DNA of 64,000 nucleotides from Streptomyces pyxinicus (GCF_024753135.1 NZ_JANUGP010000002.1:124001-188000); one strand, 5' to 3'; counted from the stretch's first letter, positions 52,719 to 61,812 are shown. Notes: generated by a model not told the origin, from the letters alone. A program made the numbers and translations.

Positions 52719-54356
52719 ATGCGCAAGGGAGTCAAGGGCGCCGTCATAGCCGGTGTGTGCGTGACGGTGTTGGGCGGGGCCGGGTACGGCGCCTACAACG
52801 TGCTGTCCGCGCTGGCCGGTGAGGAAGGGACCACGGGCGCGGCGACCGTGAAGTCCGGGCCGCCGGACCGGGACGAGGTCGGGAAGGCCACGGCCGCGTT
52901 CTTCGCGGCCTGGGAGAAGGGCGACGCGGCGACCGCGGCGTCGTACACGAACTACCCGGACCGGGCACGGCAGTTGCTGACGGCCTTCGCCGAGGACGCG
53001 CACATCGGCAAGGTGCGTATCACGCCGGGCAAGGCCGGCGGGCGGACCGTCCCGTACACCGTGCGGGCGACGGTGTCGTACGGCGGTGCCGCCAAGCCGA
53101 TCACCTACCGCAGCAAGGTCACGGTGGTGCGCGGGGAGACCTCGCACCGCGCGCTGGTGGACTGGCAGCCCGCTGTCGTGCACCCCCGGCTGCGCAACGG
53201 CGACACCCTCGTCACCGGCGAGTCCGCCGCCCCGCCGATCGAGGCCGTGGACCGCGACGGCGGCGTACTGACCAGGGAGAAGTACCCGTCGCTCGGGCCT
53301 CTCCTGGACGACCTGCGCAAGCGCTACGGCGGCCGGGCGGGCGGCCGGGCCGGCGTGGAGCTGGCCGTGCGGCACGGCGGCGGGGTGAACGCGGACGGCA
53401 CCGGCGAGGCCGACACTCCGCTGCTCACCCTCGTCAAGGGCCGCCCCGGCAAGCTGCGCACGACGCTCAGCGCGAGCGCGCAGGCCGCGGCCGAGACGGC
53501 CGTGGGGAGGTACGGCAACTCGTCCGTGGTCGCCGTCAAGCCCAGCACCGGTGAGATCCTGGCCGTCGCCAACAACCGCGTGGACGGCTTCGACGCGGCC
53601 CTCCTCGGCGAGCGCGCCCCCGGCTCCACGATGAAGATCATCAGCGCCGCGACCCTCATCGACAACGGTCTGACCACCGCGAACGGCAAGGCCCCCTGTC
53701 CCCCGGCGGCGGTGTGGCAGAGCCAGACCTTCCAGAACCTCACGGGCCTGGCCCCGAACGAGGACGCCACCCTCTCCGAGAGCTTCGCCCGGTCCTGCAA
53801 CACGGCGTTCGTGAAGTTCGCCGACGAGGTGAAGGCGGACTCGCTCACCAAGGAGGCCGAGGAGCGGTTCGGCATCGGGAAGACCTGGCAGATCGGCGTG
53901 GCCTCCTTCGACGGCAGCGTGCCCGCGACCGGTGGCCCCGACACCGCCGCCGCCCTGATCGGCCAGGGCCAGGTGCAGATGAGCCCGCTCGACATGGCCT
54001 CCGTGACGGCGACCGCGAAGACCGGCGCCTTCCGTCAGCCGGTGCTCGTGCCGCTCTCCCTGGACAAGCGGGAACCGGCCCGCGCGCGTGGGCTGTCGCC
54101 GAGCACGGTCGCGCAGCTGCGCGCGATGATGAACCGCACCGCGACCAGCGGCACCGCGGCGCGCACCATGGCGGGCCTGAGCGGCAGCGTCGGCGCGAAG
54201 ACCGGCTCGGCGGAGGCCGACGGGCAGGCACGGTCGGACAGCTGGTTCACCGGCTACCGCGACGACGTCGCCGCGGCGGCGATGGTGCAGGACGGCGGCC
54301 ACGGCGTCGACGCCGCCGGTCCGATTGTCGCAAGCGTGCTACGGAACGCCGGCTGA
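52719..54356 (+). CDS. Penicillin-binding protein, MecA_N/transpeptidase type (tandem copy 1)
   Basis: This 545-residue class B-like PBP cross-links peptidoglycan. A membrane anchor lies at residues 8-33, followed by an NTF2-like MecA_N domain (about residues 50-170) and a linker. The transpeptidase domain has active serine near 303 in APGSTMKIIS. The SCN motif (SFARSCNTAF, about 358) and the KTG motif (GAKTGSAE, about 493) follow. The MecA_N domain is shared with the resistance PBP2a, but low beta-lactam affinity is not implied. ATG at 52719 is ten bases after GGGGAGG. The next gene is a close relative in the same operon. It lies beside ssgE and may serve sporulation-linked wall synthesis. 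Confidence 0.9.
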   Translation: MRKGVKGAVIAGVCVTVLGGAGYGAYNVLSALAGEEGTTGAATVKSGPPDRDEVGKATAAFFAAWEKGDAATAASYTNYPDRARQLLTAFAEDAHIGKVRITPGKAGGRTVPYTVRATVSYGGAAKPITYRSKVTVVRGETSHRALVDWQPAVVHPRLRNGDTLVTGESAAPPIEAVDRDGGVLTREKYPSLGPLLDDLRKRYGGRAGGRAGVELAVRHGGGVNADGTGEADTPLLTLVKGRPGKLRTTLSASAQAAAETAVGRYGNSSVVAVKPSTGEILAVANNRVDGFDAALLGERAPGSTMKIISAATLIDNGLTTANGKAPCPPAAVWQSQTFQNLTGLAPNEDATLSESFARSCNTAFVKFADEVKADSLTKEAEERFGIGKTWQIGVASFDGSVPATGGPDTAAALIGQGQVQMSPLDMASVTATAKTGAFRQPVLVPLSLDKREPARARGLSPSTVAQLRAMMNRTATSGTAARTMAGLSGSVGAKTGSAEADGQARSDSWFTGYRDDVAAAAMVQDGGHGVDAAGPIVASVLRNAG

Positions 54357-54452
54357 GATCACCCGGCGCGGCGGGGACTTTAAGGTGATGGGCGTCGTCG
54401 GGGCTGGTGAGGGTCCCGGGGATCCTGGGGAAGGTGCGGAGGAACTGAGGAC

Positions 54453-56111
54453 GTGGGCAAGAGAAGGCGCGTCGCCGAGCGACGGAGAACCAGACCCGCG
54501 GTGCTGGGCGCGACGATAGCCGTGGTCGCCGTCGGCGCCGGGGTCGGCGGGTACGCGCTGTACGGCCGGGGCGCCGAGGCCGACGACCGGACCACCGCCG
54601 CCCGCACCGTGAAGACCGGCCCGCTCAGCGCGGCGGAGGTCCGGACGGCCGCCACGCGCTTCCTCACCGCCTGGCAGCGGGGCGGCGTCACCGAGGCCGC
54701 CGCCGGCACCGACGACCCGGCCGCCGCCACCCGGCTGCTGACCGGCTACGCCAAGGACGCCCACCTCAAGGGCGTCACCCTCACCCCGGCAGCGGCGAAG
54801 GGCGCGCACGTCCCGTTCGCCGTGAAGGCGACGGTCGCCTACCGGGGCCTCACCAAGCCGCTGTCCTACGGCAGTTCGCTCACCGTCGTGCGCCGCGCGA
54901 GCGACGGCAAAGCGCTGGTCGACTGGCACGCCTCCGTCGTCCACCCCGAGCTGAAGGACGGCGACACGCTCGTCACGGGCGAGTCGGGCACCCCGCCGGT
55001 CACCGCGCTGGACCGCGACGGCGGCGAGCTGACGGCCACCCGGTACCCGTCGCTCGGCACGGTGCTGGACGGGCTGCGGGAGAAGTACGGCAAGACGGCG
55101 GGCGGCAAGGCGGGCGTCGAGCTGCGCGTGCTGCGCGGCAAGGCGTCGAAGGCGGCCAAGCTGTCCGACAAGACGCTGGTGGAGCTGAGCAAGGGCACGC
55201 CGGGCACGGTGAAGACGACGCTGAGCCCCACCCTCCAGGCGGCGGCCGAGCGGCAGGTCGACAAGCGGGACCGCGCCTCCGTGACCGTCGTACGGCCCTC
55301 GACCGGCGAGATCCTCGCGGTCGCCAACAGCGGGCACGGCTTCAACACCGCTTTCCAGGGCTCCCTCGCGCCCGGCTCCACGATGAAGATCATCACCTCG
55401 TCGCTGTTGATCGACAAGGGCCTCGCGTCGGCCGACAAGAAGCACCCGTGTCCGAAGACGGTCACCTTCGGCGGCTGGAAGTTCCACAACGACGACGACT
55501 TCGAGATCAAGGGCGGCACCTTCAAGGCGAGCTTCGCCCGGTCCTGCAACACCGCCTTCATCAGCCAGGCCGAGAAGCTGAAGAACGACGACCTGACCAA
55601 GCAGGCGCAGCAGGTCTTCGGCCTCTCCAGGAACAACTGGGCGATAGGCGTGCCCACCTTCGACGGCTCGGTGCCGGTGCAGTCGGCGGCGCAGATGGCG
55701 GCCTCGCTGATCGGACAGGGCGGGGTGCGGATGAACCCGCTGAACATGGCCTCGGTGGCGGCCACCGTGAAGTCGGGCACCTTCCGCCAGCCGTACCTGG
55801 TCGCGCCGTCCGTCGACCACCGCACCCTGGCCACCGCCTCCCGGACCCTGTCGGGCAGGACACTGTCCCAACTGCGCGACCTGATGCGGTACACGGCCGC
55901 CTACGGCACCGCCGCCGAGGCGATGTCGGGGCTCGGCCCCGACTACGGCGCGAAGACGGGCTCGGCGGAGGTCGACGGCCAGAAGAAGCCCAACGGCTGG
56001 TTCGCCGCCTACCGGGGCGACCTCGCCGCTGCGGGCGTGGTGCAGGCGGGCGGGCACGGCGGCGACACGGCCGGCCCGATCGTGGCGTCCCTGCTCAAGC
56101 TCGGAGGCTGA
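54453..56111 (+). CDS. Penicillin-binding protein, MecA_N/transpeptidase type (tandem copy 2)
   Basis: This 552-residue protein is a paralogue of the PBP 96 bp upstream. It has a basic start, one helix at residues 15-38, a MecA_N domain, and a transpeptidase domain with active serine near 309 (APGSTMKIIT). SCN lies at about 364 (SFARSCNTAF) and KTG at about 500 (GAKTGSAEVDG). Both copies share DGDTLVTGES and PSTGEILAVAN, while their linkers have diverged. The GTG at 54453 follows GGAGG. Duplication probably let the two work at different stages or sites. It converges on ssgE with 15 bp between stops. Confidence 0.9.
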   Translation: MGKRRRVAERRRTRPAVLGATIAVVAVGAGVGGYALYGRGAEADDRTTAARTVKTGPLSAAEVRTAATRFLTAWQRGGVTEAAAGTDDPAAATRLLTGYAKDAHLKGVTLTPAAAKGAHVPFAVKATVAYRGLTKPLSYGSSLTVVRRASDGKALVDWHASVVHPELKDGDTLVTGESGTPPVTALDRDGGELTATRYPSLGTVLDGLREKYGKTAGGKAGVELRVLRGKASKAAKLSDKTLVELSKGTPGTVKTTLSPTLQAAAERQVDKRDRASVTVVRPSTGEILAVANSGHGFNTAFQGSLAPGSTMKIITSSLLIDKGLASADKKHPCPKTVTFGGWKFHNDDDFEIKGGTFKASFARSCNTAFISQAEKLKNDDLTKQAQQVFGLSRNNWAIGVPTFDGSVPVQSAAQMAASLIGQGGVRMNPLNMASVAATVKSGTFRQPYLVAPSVDHRTLATASRTLSGRTLSQLRDLMRYTAAYGTAAEAMSGLGPDYGAKTGSAEVDGQKKPNGWFAAYRGDLAAAGVVQAGGHGGDTAGPIVASLLKLGG

Positions 56112-56126
56112 GACGCGGGGCCTCGT

Positions 56127-56465
56127 TCAGGTGCGGACCGGCTCGACGGTGTAGGTCCGGCGCAGGAATCTGACCAGCGCCTTCGACTCGAACTGGACGA
56201 CCTCGACCCCGTGGTCCGTGTGGAACTCCACCACGGCCTGGACCCGGCCGCAGGGCCAGACGCGGACGGCGCCGCTCTCGGCCGGTGCCCGCAGTCCTCG
56301 TTCCAGCAGCGCGCGGGAGAAGGTCCACTCGTGCGGTCCCGGCAGGCCGAACCGCACCGACCGGGGATCGGAGTCGGGGTCGTACCGCAGTACCACGGGT
56401 ACGGCTCCCGGGTCCTCCTCGTCCGTGACGATGTGGGCGCGGGCGTACTGCTCGACCACTGACAT
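56127..56465 (-). CDS. ssgE: SsgA-like sporulation protein SsgE
   Basis: This 112-residue protein belongs to the SsgA-like protein (SALP) family, found only in morphologically complex actinomycetes. Recognisable features are VPVVLRYDPDSDPRSVRFGL, HEWTFSRALLERGL and SGAVRVWPCG, with a C-terminal FESKALVRFLRRTY. It lacks the longer C-terminal extension of SsgB. Position next to PBPs and the cobalt-transporter genes matches ssgE of S. coelicolor, which influences separation of spores. ATG at 56465 follows GAGAGGG. The SALP type was assigned by locus, so orthology is inferred. Confidence 0.85.
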   Translation of the reverse strand: MSVVEQYARAHIVTDEEDPGAVPVVLRYDPDSDPRSVRFGLPGPHEWTFSRALLERGLRAPAESGAVRVWPCGRVQAVVEFHTDHGVEVVQFESKALVRFLRRTYTVEPVRT

Positions 56466-56576
56466 CGGATCGCCCTCTCACGCTCTGTGACGTATGCGAA
56501 AGACGTCCATTCCGCTTGCTATCCAATGTCGCACATTTCCCCGGAGCCGCCCGGCGAACCCGAAACCGCCTCTCTC

Positions 56577-56607
56577 TTGCAAAGGATTTGCAAGAACGGT
56601 CTAAAAT
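56577..56607 (+). promoter_or_regulatory. Nur-type (nickel) operator and leaderless promoter of the cbiMQO operon
   Basis: TTGCAA-N5-TTGCAA (56577-56593) is a perfect match to the Nur box consensus of S. coelicolor (tTGCaa-N5-ttGCAA). It lies inside a 19-bp perfect palindrome (56576-56594, 3-base centre). It overlaps the expected -35 region of a TAAAAT -10 (56602-56607), the position for repression. Transcription should begin at or next to the GTG at 56614, so the mRNA is predicted to be leaderless. Nur bound to nickel would switch off uptake. Confidence 0.75.
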
Positions 56608-56613
56608 CGCCCC

Positions 56614-57663
56614 GTGCATGTACCTGACGGATTCATAGACGCCCCCACCTCCGCGGTCGCCGGAGTGGTCGCCGCCGGCGCCCTCGCGGTCAGCCTGCGC
56701 GGTGCCCGCCGTGAGCTCGACGAGAAGACGGCCCCGCTGGCCGGTCTCGTGGCGGCGTTCATCTTCGCCGTGCAGATGCTCAACTTCCCCGTCGCCGCGG
56801 GCACCAGCGGCCATCTCCTGGGCGGTGCGCTCGCCGCCATCCTCGTCGGGCCCTATACCGGCGTGCTGTGCGTGTCGGTCGTGCTGCTCATGCAGGGCGT
56901 GCTGTTCGCCGACGGCGGCCTGACCGCGCTCGGCGTGAACATCACGGACATGGCGATCGCCACCACGGTCGTGTCGTACGCCGTCTTCCGCGGGCTGCTC
57001 GCCGTGCTGCCCCGCAAGCGGCGCTCGGTGACCGTGGCCTCCTTCGTGGCCGCGCTGGTGTCGGTGCCGGCCGCCGCGGTGGTGTTCACGCTGATCTACG
57101 CGATCGGCGGCACCACGGACGTCTCCCTCGGCAAGGTCGCCACCGCGATGATCGGTGTCCATGTGCTGATCGGTATCGGGGAGGCGGTCATCACCGCGCT
57201 CACCGTCGGTGCCGTCGTCGCCGTGCGCCCCGACCTCGTGCACGGCGCGCGCGGCTTGCGGCAGCGCCTGCGGTTGCGCGTGAACGGCGCGCTGGTGGAC
57301 GCGCCCGCCCCGGCGCCCACGGCGCCCGTCGCGGCGCGCACCTCGCGGCGCACGCTGTGGGTGACGGGTCTGGTCACCTCGCTCGTCCTCGCCGGCTTCG
57401 TCAGCTTCTACGCCTCGGCCAACCCCGACGGCCTGGAGAAGGTCGCGCACGACAAGGGCATCGACAAGAAGGCCGAGGAGCACGCGTCGGCCGACTCCCC
57501 GCTCGCCGACTACGGCGTCAAGGACATCTCCGACGCCCGGCTGTCCGGCGGTCTCGCGGGCGTGATCGGCGTGGGCGTCACGGTCGTGGCGGGCAGCGCG
57601 GTGTTCTGGGCGGTGCGCCGGCGCCGGACCACGGACGTCTCCCCGGCCTCCACGGGGCTCTGA
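56614..57663 (+). CDS. cbiM: ECF transporter substrate-binding component CbiM fused to CbiN (nickel/cobalt)
   Basis: This 349-residue integral membrane protein is the metal-specific S-component of a nickel/cobalt ECF importer. The mature N-terminus HVPDGFIDAPTS contains the conserved histidine at position 2 that coordinates the metal, so no extra leader is allowed. Seven helices carry the CbiM pattern (AAGTSGHLLGGALAAILVGPY, GVNITDMAIATTVVSY). From about residue 250 a second part resembles CbiN, with two helices and a short loop (SADSPLADYGVKDISD), so M and N are one polypeptide. The GTG at 56614 is probably the 5' end of the mRNA. The Nur box makes nickel more likely than cobalt. Confidence 0.93.
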   Translation: MHVPDGFIDAPTSAVAGVVAAGALAVSLRGARRELDEKTAPLAGLVAAFIFAVQMLNFPVAAGTSGHLLGGALAAILVGPYTGVLCVSVVLLMQGVLFADGGLTALGVNITDMAIATTVVSYAVFRGLLAVLPRKRRSVTVASFVAALVSVPAAAVVFTLIYAIGGTTDVSLGKVATAMIGVHVLIGIGEAVITALTVGAVVAVRPDLVHGARGLRQRLRLRVNGALVDAPAPAPTAPVAARTSRRTLWVTGLVTSLVLAGFVSFYASANPDGLEKVAHDKGIDKKAEEHASADSPLADYGVKDISDARLSGGLAGVIGVGVTVVAGSAVFWAVRRRRTTDVSPASTGL

Positions 57664-57664
57664 G

Positions 57665-58426
57665 GTGGGAGCGGGGCACGCGCATCGGCTGTACCGGCAC
57701 GGGCACTCGCCCGTGCACGGGCTGCCGCCGCACACCAAGCTGGCTGCCACCTTCTTGTTCGTCGTGGTCGTCGTCTCGACACCGCGCGAGGCGATGTGGG
57801 CGTTCGGGGTGTACGCGGTCCTGCTCGCCGTCGTCGCGTACCACGCGCGCGTGCCCGCCGGTTTCCTGCTCAGGCGGCTGCTGATCGAGGTCCCGTTCGT
57901 CGCGTTCGCGGTGCTCATGCCGTTCGTCGCGGAGGGCGAGCGGGTGCACGTCCTCGGGCTGTCGCTGAGCGAGAGCGGCCTGTGGGGCGCCTGGAACGTG
58001 CTCGCCAAGGGCACCCTCGGCGTCGCCGCCTCCGTGCTGCTCGCCGCCACCACCGAGCTGCGCGAACTGCTCCTCGGGCTCCAGCGGCTGAAGCTGCCGC
58101 CGCTGCTCGTGCAGATCGCCTCCTTCATGATCCGCTACGGCGACGTCATCACCGACGAGATGCGCCGGATGCGGATCGCCCGCGAGTCGCGCGGCTTCGA
58201 GGCGCGGGGCGTGCGCCACTGGGGCGTGCTCGCCAAGTCCGCCGGTGCCCTGTTCATCCGCTCCTACGAGCGCGGCGAGCGCGTCCACCTGGCCATGATC
58301 AGCCGGGGGTACGCCGGCTCGATGCCCGTCATCGACGAGGTGACCGCGTCCCGGGCGCAGTGGTCCCACGCCCTCGCCCTCCCCGTCGCCGCCCTCGCCG
58401 TCTGTCTGCTGGGATGGGCCCTGTGA
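57665..58426 (+). CDS. cbiQ: ECF transporter transmembrane component CbiQ
   Basis: This 253-residue protein is the T-component that couples ATP hydrolysis to the metal-binding subunit. It has five or six helices and two cytoplasmic coupling segments, TELRELLLGLQRLKLP and EMRRMRIARESRGFEARG. The latter holds the Ala-Arg-Gly-type motif that grips the ATPase. GTG at 57665 lies two bases after the CbiM stop. The stop overlaps the cbiO start (GTGA), so all three genes are coupled. Histidines near the N-terminus (HAHRLYRHGHSPVHGLPPH) may help handle metal. Confidence 0.92.
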   Translation: MGAGHAHRLYRHGHSPVHGLPPHTKLAATFLFVVVVVSTPREAMWAFGVYAVLLAVVAYHARVPAGFLLRRLLIEVPFVAFAVLMPFVAEGERVHVLGLSLSESGLWGAWNVLAKGTLGVAASVLLAATTELRELLLGLQRLKLPPLLVQIASFMIRYGDVITDEMRRMRIARESRGFEARGVRHWGVLAKSAGALFIRSYERGERVHLAMISRGYAGSMPVIDEVTASRAQWSHALALPVAALAVCLLGWAL

Positions 58427-59199
58427 CTACACCTGCCTCACCTGCCTCGCTGGAGGTCTCCGGCCTCGCCTTCGCCTACCCGGACGGCCACCAGGCCCTG
58501 TTCGGCGTCGACTTCCGCGTCACGCGCGGCGAGCGGGTCGCGCTGCTCGGCCCGAACGGCGCCGGCAAGACCACCCTGGTGCTGCACCTGAACGGCATCC
58601 TCGGCGGCGGCACCGGCACGGTGACCGTGGCCGGGCTGCCCGTCGGCAAGCGGCACATGGCGGTGATCCGGCAGAAGGTCGGCATCGTCTTCCAGGACCC
58701 GGACGACCAGCTCTTCATGCCGACCGTGCGCGAGGACGTGGCCTTCGGACCGGCCGCCGCCGGACTCAAGGGGGCCGCGCTGGAGGAGCGGGTACGGCAC
58801 GCCCTGGAGCTGGTCGGCATGGCGGACTTCGCCGACCGGCCGCCGCACCACCTCTCCTTCGGCCAGCGCCGGCGCGTCGCCGTGGCGACCGTGCTCGCGA
58901 TGGAGCCGGAGATCCTGGTGCTGGACGAGCCGTCCTCCAACCTCGACCCGGCCTCCCGGCGCGAACTCGCCGACATCCTGCGCTCCCTGGACGTGACCGT
59001 GCTCATGGTCACGCACGACCTGCCGTACGCCCTGGAGCTGTGCCCGCGCGCGCTGGTCCTCAGCGAGGGAGTGATCGCGGCGGACGGCCCGACCGGCGCA
59101 CTCCTCTCCGACGAGGAGCTGATGCGGGCGCACCGCCTGGAGCTGCCGTTCGGCTTCGACCCGCGCACGGTGGCACCGCCCGCCCGGGAGCGCGCGTGA
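58423..59199 (+). CDS. cbiO: ECF transporter ATPase CbiO
   Basis: This 258-residue ATPase powers the importer. It has Walker A LLGPNGAGKTTL and Q-loop GIVFQDPDDQLFMPTV. That segment is the ECF-type signature, where the DPDDQLF residues contact the coupling helix. The ABC signature LSFGQRRRVAVATVL and Walker B LVLDEPSSNLD follow, then the switch histidine VTHD. The GTG at 58423 overlaps the cbiQ stop. An ATG at 58414 is in frame and would add three residues. No second ATPase gene is present, so CbiO should form a homodimer. Confidence 0.93.
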   Translation: MTTPASPASLEVSGLAFAYPDGHQALFGVDFRVTRGERVALLGPNGAGKTTLVLHLNGILGGGTGTVTVAGLPVGKRHMAVIRQKVGIVFQDPDDQLFMPTVREDVAFGPAAAGLKGAALEERVRHALELVGMADFADRPPHHLSFGQRRRVAVATVLAMEPEILVLDEPSSNLDPASRRELADILRSLDVTVLMVTHDLPYALELCPRALVLSEGVIAADGPTGALLSDEELMRAHRLELPFGFDPRTVAPPARERA

Positions 59200-59304
59200 C
59201 CGGGCACGGGCCGGGGCGCGCGTGACGGGGTGCGCGCCGGGGAATCACCGGCCGGCAGGCTTTGTTGCAGCGTCTGTCGCAGGTGACGGGAAGGGACGGC
59301 GGGC

Positions 59305-60465
59305 GTGGACGTGAACGGCACTGTGGCCGAGGGCTTCGAGCCGGTCAGGGAGGCGTTCGCCGCGAACTTCGCGCTGCTCGGCGAGCGCGGCGCGGCCGTC
59401 GCCGTCTACCGCGACGGGCACCGGGTCGTGGACCTGTGGGCCGGCACCGGGGACGTGGACGGGGAGACGCCGTGGGAGCGCGGCACCGCGCAGATCGTGC
59501 GTTCCGCCACCAAGGGCGTCGCCGCCGCCGCGCTGCTGCTCCTGCACCAGCGCGGCGACCTCGACCTGGACGCGCCGGTCGGCACGTACTGGCCGGAGTA
59601 CAAGGCGGCCGGCAAGGAGCACACGCGCGTACGGCACCTGCTCTCGCACCGCGCGGGCGTGCCGGTGCTGGACCGCCCGCTCACCCCGCAGGAGGCCGCC
59701 GACCCGGACCTGACCGCTGCCGCCGTCGCCGCGCAGGCACCGGTGTGGGAGCCGGGCACGGACCACGGCTACCACGCCCACACCTACGGCTGGCTCACCG
59801 GAGAGCTGCTGCGACGCGTCACCGGCCGCCCGATGGGCGAGTGGATCGCCGAGGAGATGACCGGACCGGTCGGCGCCGACCTGTGGCTGGGGCTGCCGGA
59901 ATCGCAGCACGCGCGCGTGGGACGCGTCGGCCCCACCGAGGCCCCGCACAGCGCGGGCGCCCTGAAGACCCGCCCCAAGCGTGCCGTCACCGAGGCCTAC
60001 GCCGACCCGGCATCACTGACCCGGCGCGCGTTCGCCGCGATCACCCCGGCGCCCGACGAGAACTCCCCCGCCTACCGCGCGGCCGTCCTGCCCGCCTCCA
60101 ACGGCATCGCCACCGCCGACGGCCTGGCCCGCCTCTACGCCTCGCTCATCGGCGAGGTGGACGGCGGCGCCCGCCTGTTCACGCCGGACACGACGGAACT
60201 GGCCCGCACCGAGCAGTCCGCGGGACCGGACCGGGTGCTCGTCGTGGGCACCCGGTTCGGCCTCGGGTACATGCTGCACGGCGCCGCGTCCCCGCTGCTC
60301 TCCCCCGCCTCCTTCGGCCACCCGGGCCGGGGCGGCGCGCTGGCCTTCGCCGACCCGGAGACGGGCGTCGCGTTCGGCTACGTCACCAACGGCTTCCGCA
60401 AGAGCGTGACGGCCGACCCGAGGGCGCAGTCCCTGGTACGGGCGCTGCGCACGGCGCTGGCGTAG
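59305..60465 (+). CDS. Serine hydrolase of the beta-lactamase/EstB (class C-like) family
   Basis: This 386-residue enzyme has the active Ser67-x-x-Lys70 motif in RSATKGVAAAALL. A tyrosine region replaces the Tyr-x-Asn (GYHAHTYGWLTGELL). A C-terminal HPGRGGALAFADPETG stands in the position of the KTG box, as in EstB-type esterases. It lacks a signal peptide, so it is probably a cytoplasmic esterase or peptidase rather than a secreted beta-lactamase. GTG at 59305 follows GGGAAGG. A GTG six bases later is possible. It follows the metal importer by 105 bp but no functional link is evident. Confidence 0.88.
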   Translation: MDVNGTVAEGFEPVREAFAANFALLGERGAAVAVYRDGHRVVDLWAGTGDVDGETPWERGTAQIVRSATKGVAAAALLLLHQRGDLDLDAPVGTYWPEYKAAGKEHTRVRHLLSHRAGVPVLDRPLTPQEAADPDLTAAAVAAQAPVWEPGTDHGYHAHTYGWLTGELLRRVTGRPMGEWIAEEMTGPVGADLWLGLPESQHARVGRVGPTEAPHSAGALKTRPKRAVTEAYADPASLTRRAFAAITPAPDENSPAYRAAVLPASNGIATADGLARLYASLIGEVDGGARLFTPDTTELARTEQSAGPDRVLVVGTRFGLGYMLHGAASPLLSPASFGHPGRGGALAFADPETGVAFGYVTNGFRKSVTADPRAQSLVRALRTALA

Positions 60466-60477
60466 CCACTGTTCGGC

Positions 60478-60759
60478 TCACATGTGGATCGGATGCGACG
60501 TCCGCCCCGAGTCCGCGTCGATCTCGTCGTGGGCCTTGCCCAAAAGCTGCCGCGCCAGGTCGTCGAGGGCACGGGCGCCCGCGATCTCCTCACCCACCCT
60601 GGGCTGGTTGACGTCGACGTCGTGGCGGCTGGCGTGCCCGTGCGACCGCACCTCGGTGCCGTCGGGCAGGCGCACCAGGGCCGCCGCGCGCGTGTGCTGA
60701 TCGTCCTCCTGGAACTCCAGCTCGATGTGCCATCCGACAGCGGTGTGCGTCACCGTCAT
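60478..60759 (-). CDS. DUF1876 protein (dsRBD-like fold)
   Basis: This 93-residue protein shows the DUF1876 pattern: a beta strand WHIELEFQEDDQHTRAAALV, the Gly-His-containing turn EVRSHGHASRHDVD, and the helix EIAGARALDDLARQLLGKAH. The family is small, mainly actinobacterial and predicted to adopt a fold resembling double-stranded-RNA-binding domains; its role is unknown. A strong GGAGGTGG site precedes the ATG at 60759, settling the start against longer open frames. It converges on the hydrolase gene with 12 bp between stops. Confidence 0.85.
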   Translation of the reverse strand: MTVTHTAVGWHIELEFQEDDQHTRAAALVRLPDGTEVRSHGHASRHDVDVNQPRVGEEIAGARALDDLARQLLGKAHDEIDADSGRTSHPIHM

Positions 60760-60848
60760 CTCGACCACCTCCGGAAGACGCCTGGTCCCGCCACCTCCCA
60801 GGGTCCTCCCACGCGCGCTGAACGTCATCTCGGCGCCCTCGGCGGCGG

Positions 60849-61724
60849 TCAGTCGAAGCTGGCGAAGTACGCCGCCGCCATGTCCTCGTCCGCGTGCCCG
60901 CGCGCGGCGGCACGGGCGAACCGCTCGGCGGCCGCGGTGGCCACGTCGAGCCGTACGCCGTTGCTCTCCCCCGCCTCGACGATGAGCCGGGCGTCCTTCT
61001 CGGCGGTGGACACGGCGAACGCGGCCGGGGTGAGCCCCCCGTCGAGCACCAGTGCCGCCTTGGCCCGCAGATAACCCATGTCGAGCGGCCCACCCTCGAT
61101 GAGGTCGAAGAAGTCCTGCGGCGCTACGTCGAGAGCCTTGGCCAGGGCCAGCACCTCGCCGGTCGCGGCGGTGGCGGCGAGCACCCAGCTGTTGGCGACC
61201 AGCTTGAGCCGGCTGGCGCTGCCCGCGCCGCCGTCGTCCCCGGTCCACAGCGTCTTGGCGCCGACCGCGTCGAAGACCGGCGTCACCGTCGCCCGGCCCT
61301 CCTCCGGCCCGGCGGCCAGCACGGTCAGCTGGCCGGCCTCGGCGGGCTCACGGGTGCCGAGCACGGGGGCGTCGTAGAAGATCAGCCCGTGCTCGCGCGC
61401 GAACGCGGCCAGCGCTTGGACGAGTTCGATCCCGGCGGTGGTGGACTGCGCCCACACCGTGCCGGGGCGCAGCGCGGGGGCGGCCTCGCGCAGCACGTCG
61501 AGGACGGTGTGGCCGTCGTAGAGCATGGTCAGGACGACGTCGGCGCCCTCGACGGCCTCGGCGGGGGTGTCGCAGATCCGGGCGCCGTCGGCGGCCAGCG
61601 GCTCGGCCTTGTCGCGAGTGCGGTTCCAGGCGCGGACGCCGAGCCCGGCACGGCACAGGTTGCGGGCCATCGCGGCCCCCATGATGCCGGTGCCCAGAAC
61701 ACTGACGGTCGGCTGGTCGGTCAT
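60849..61724 (-). CDS. NAD(P)-dependent oxidoreductase of the 3-hydroxyisobutyrate dehydrogenase family
   Basis: This 291-residue enzyme has an N-terminal Rossmann domain (VSVLGTGIMGAAMARNLCRAG). The family segment FYDAPVLGTREPAEAGQLTV follows, then the catalytic-lysine region SRLKLVANSWVLAATAATGE (lysine about 170). A C-terminal helical domain ends the protein. Family members reduce or oxidise beta-hydroxyacids or imines. The LGTREPAEAG segment is typical of a subfamily distinct from HIBADH proper. ATG at 61724 follows GGGAGCC. No adjacent pathway genes suggest the substrate. Confidence 0.88.
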   Translation of the reverse strand: MTDQPTVSVLGTGIMGAAMARNLCRAGLGVRAWNRTRDKAEPLAADGARICDTPAEAVEGADVVLTMLYDGHTVLDVLREAAPALRPGTVWAQSTTAGIELVQALAAFAREHGLIFYDAPVLGTREPAEAGQLTVLAAGPEEGRATVTPVFDAVGAKTLWTGDDGGAGSASRLKLVANSWVLAATAATGEVLALAKALDVAPQDFFDLIEGGPLDMGYLRAKAALVLDGGLTPAAFAVSTAEKDARLIVEAGESNGVRLDVATAAAERFARAAARGHADEDMAAAYFASFD

Positions 61725-61812
61725 GGACGGCTCCCTGTCGTGTGGTGGCTGTGCCTCGTACTCCGACGCCATCCTCGTACGCCGAGGCCCGCAGCACACC
61801 GTCCACCGCGCG

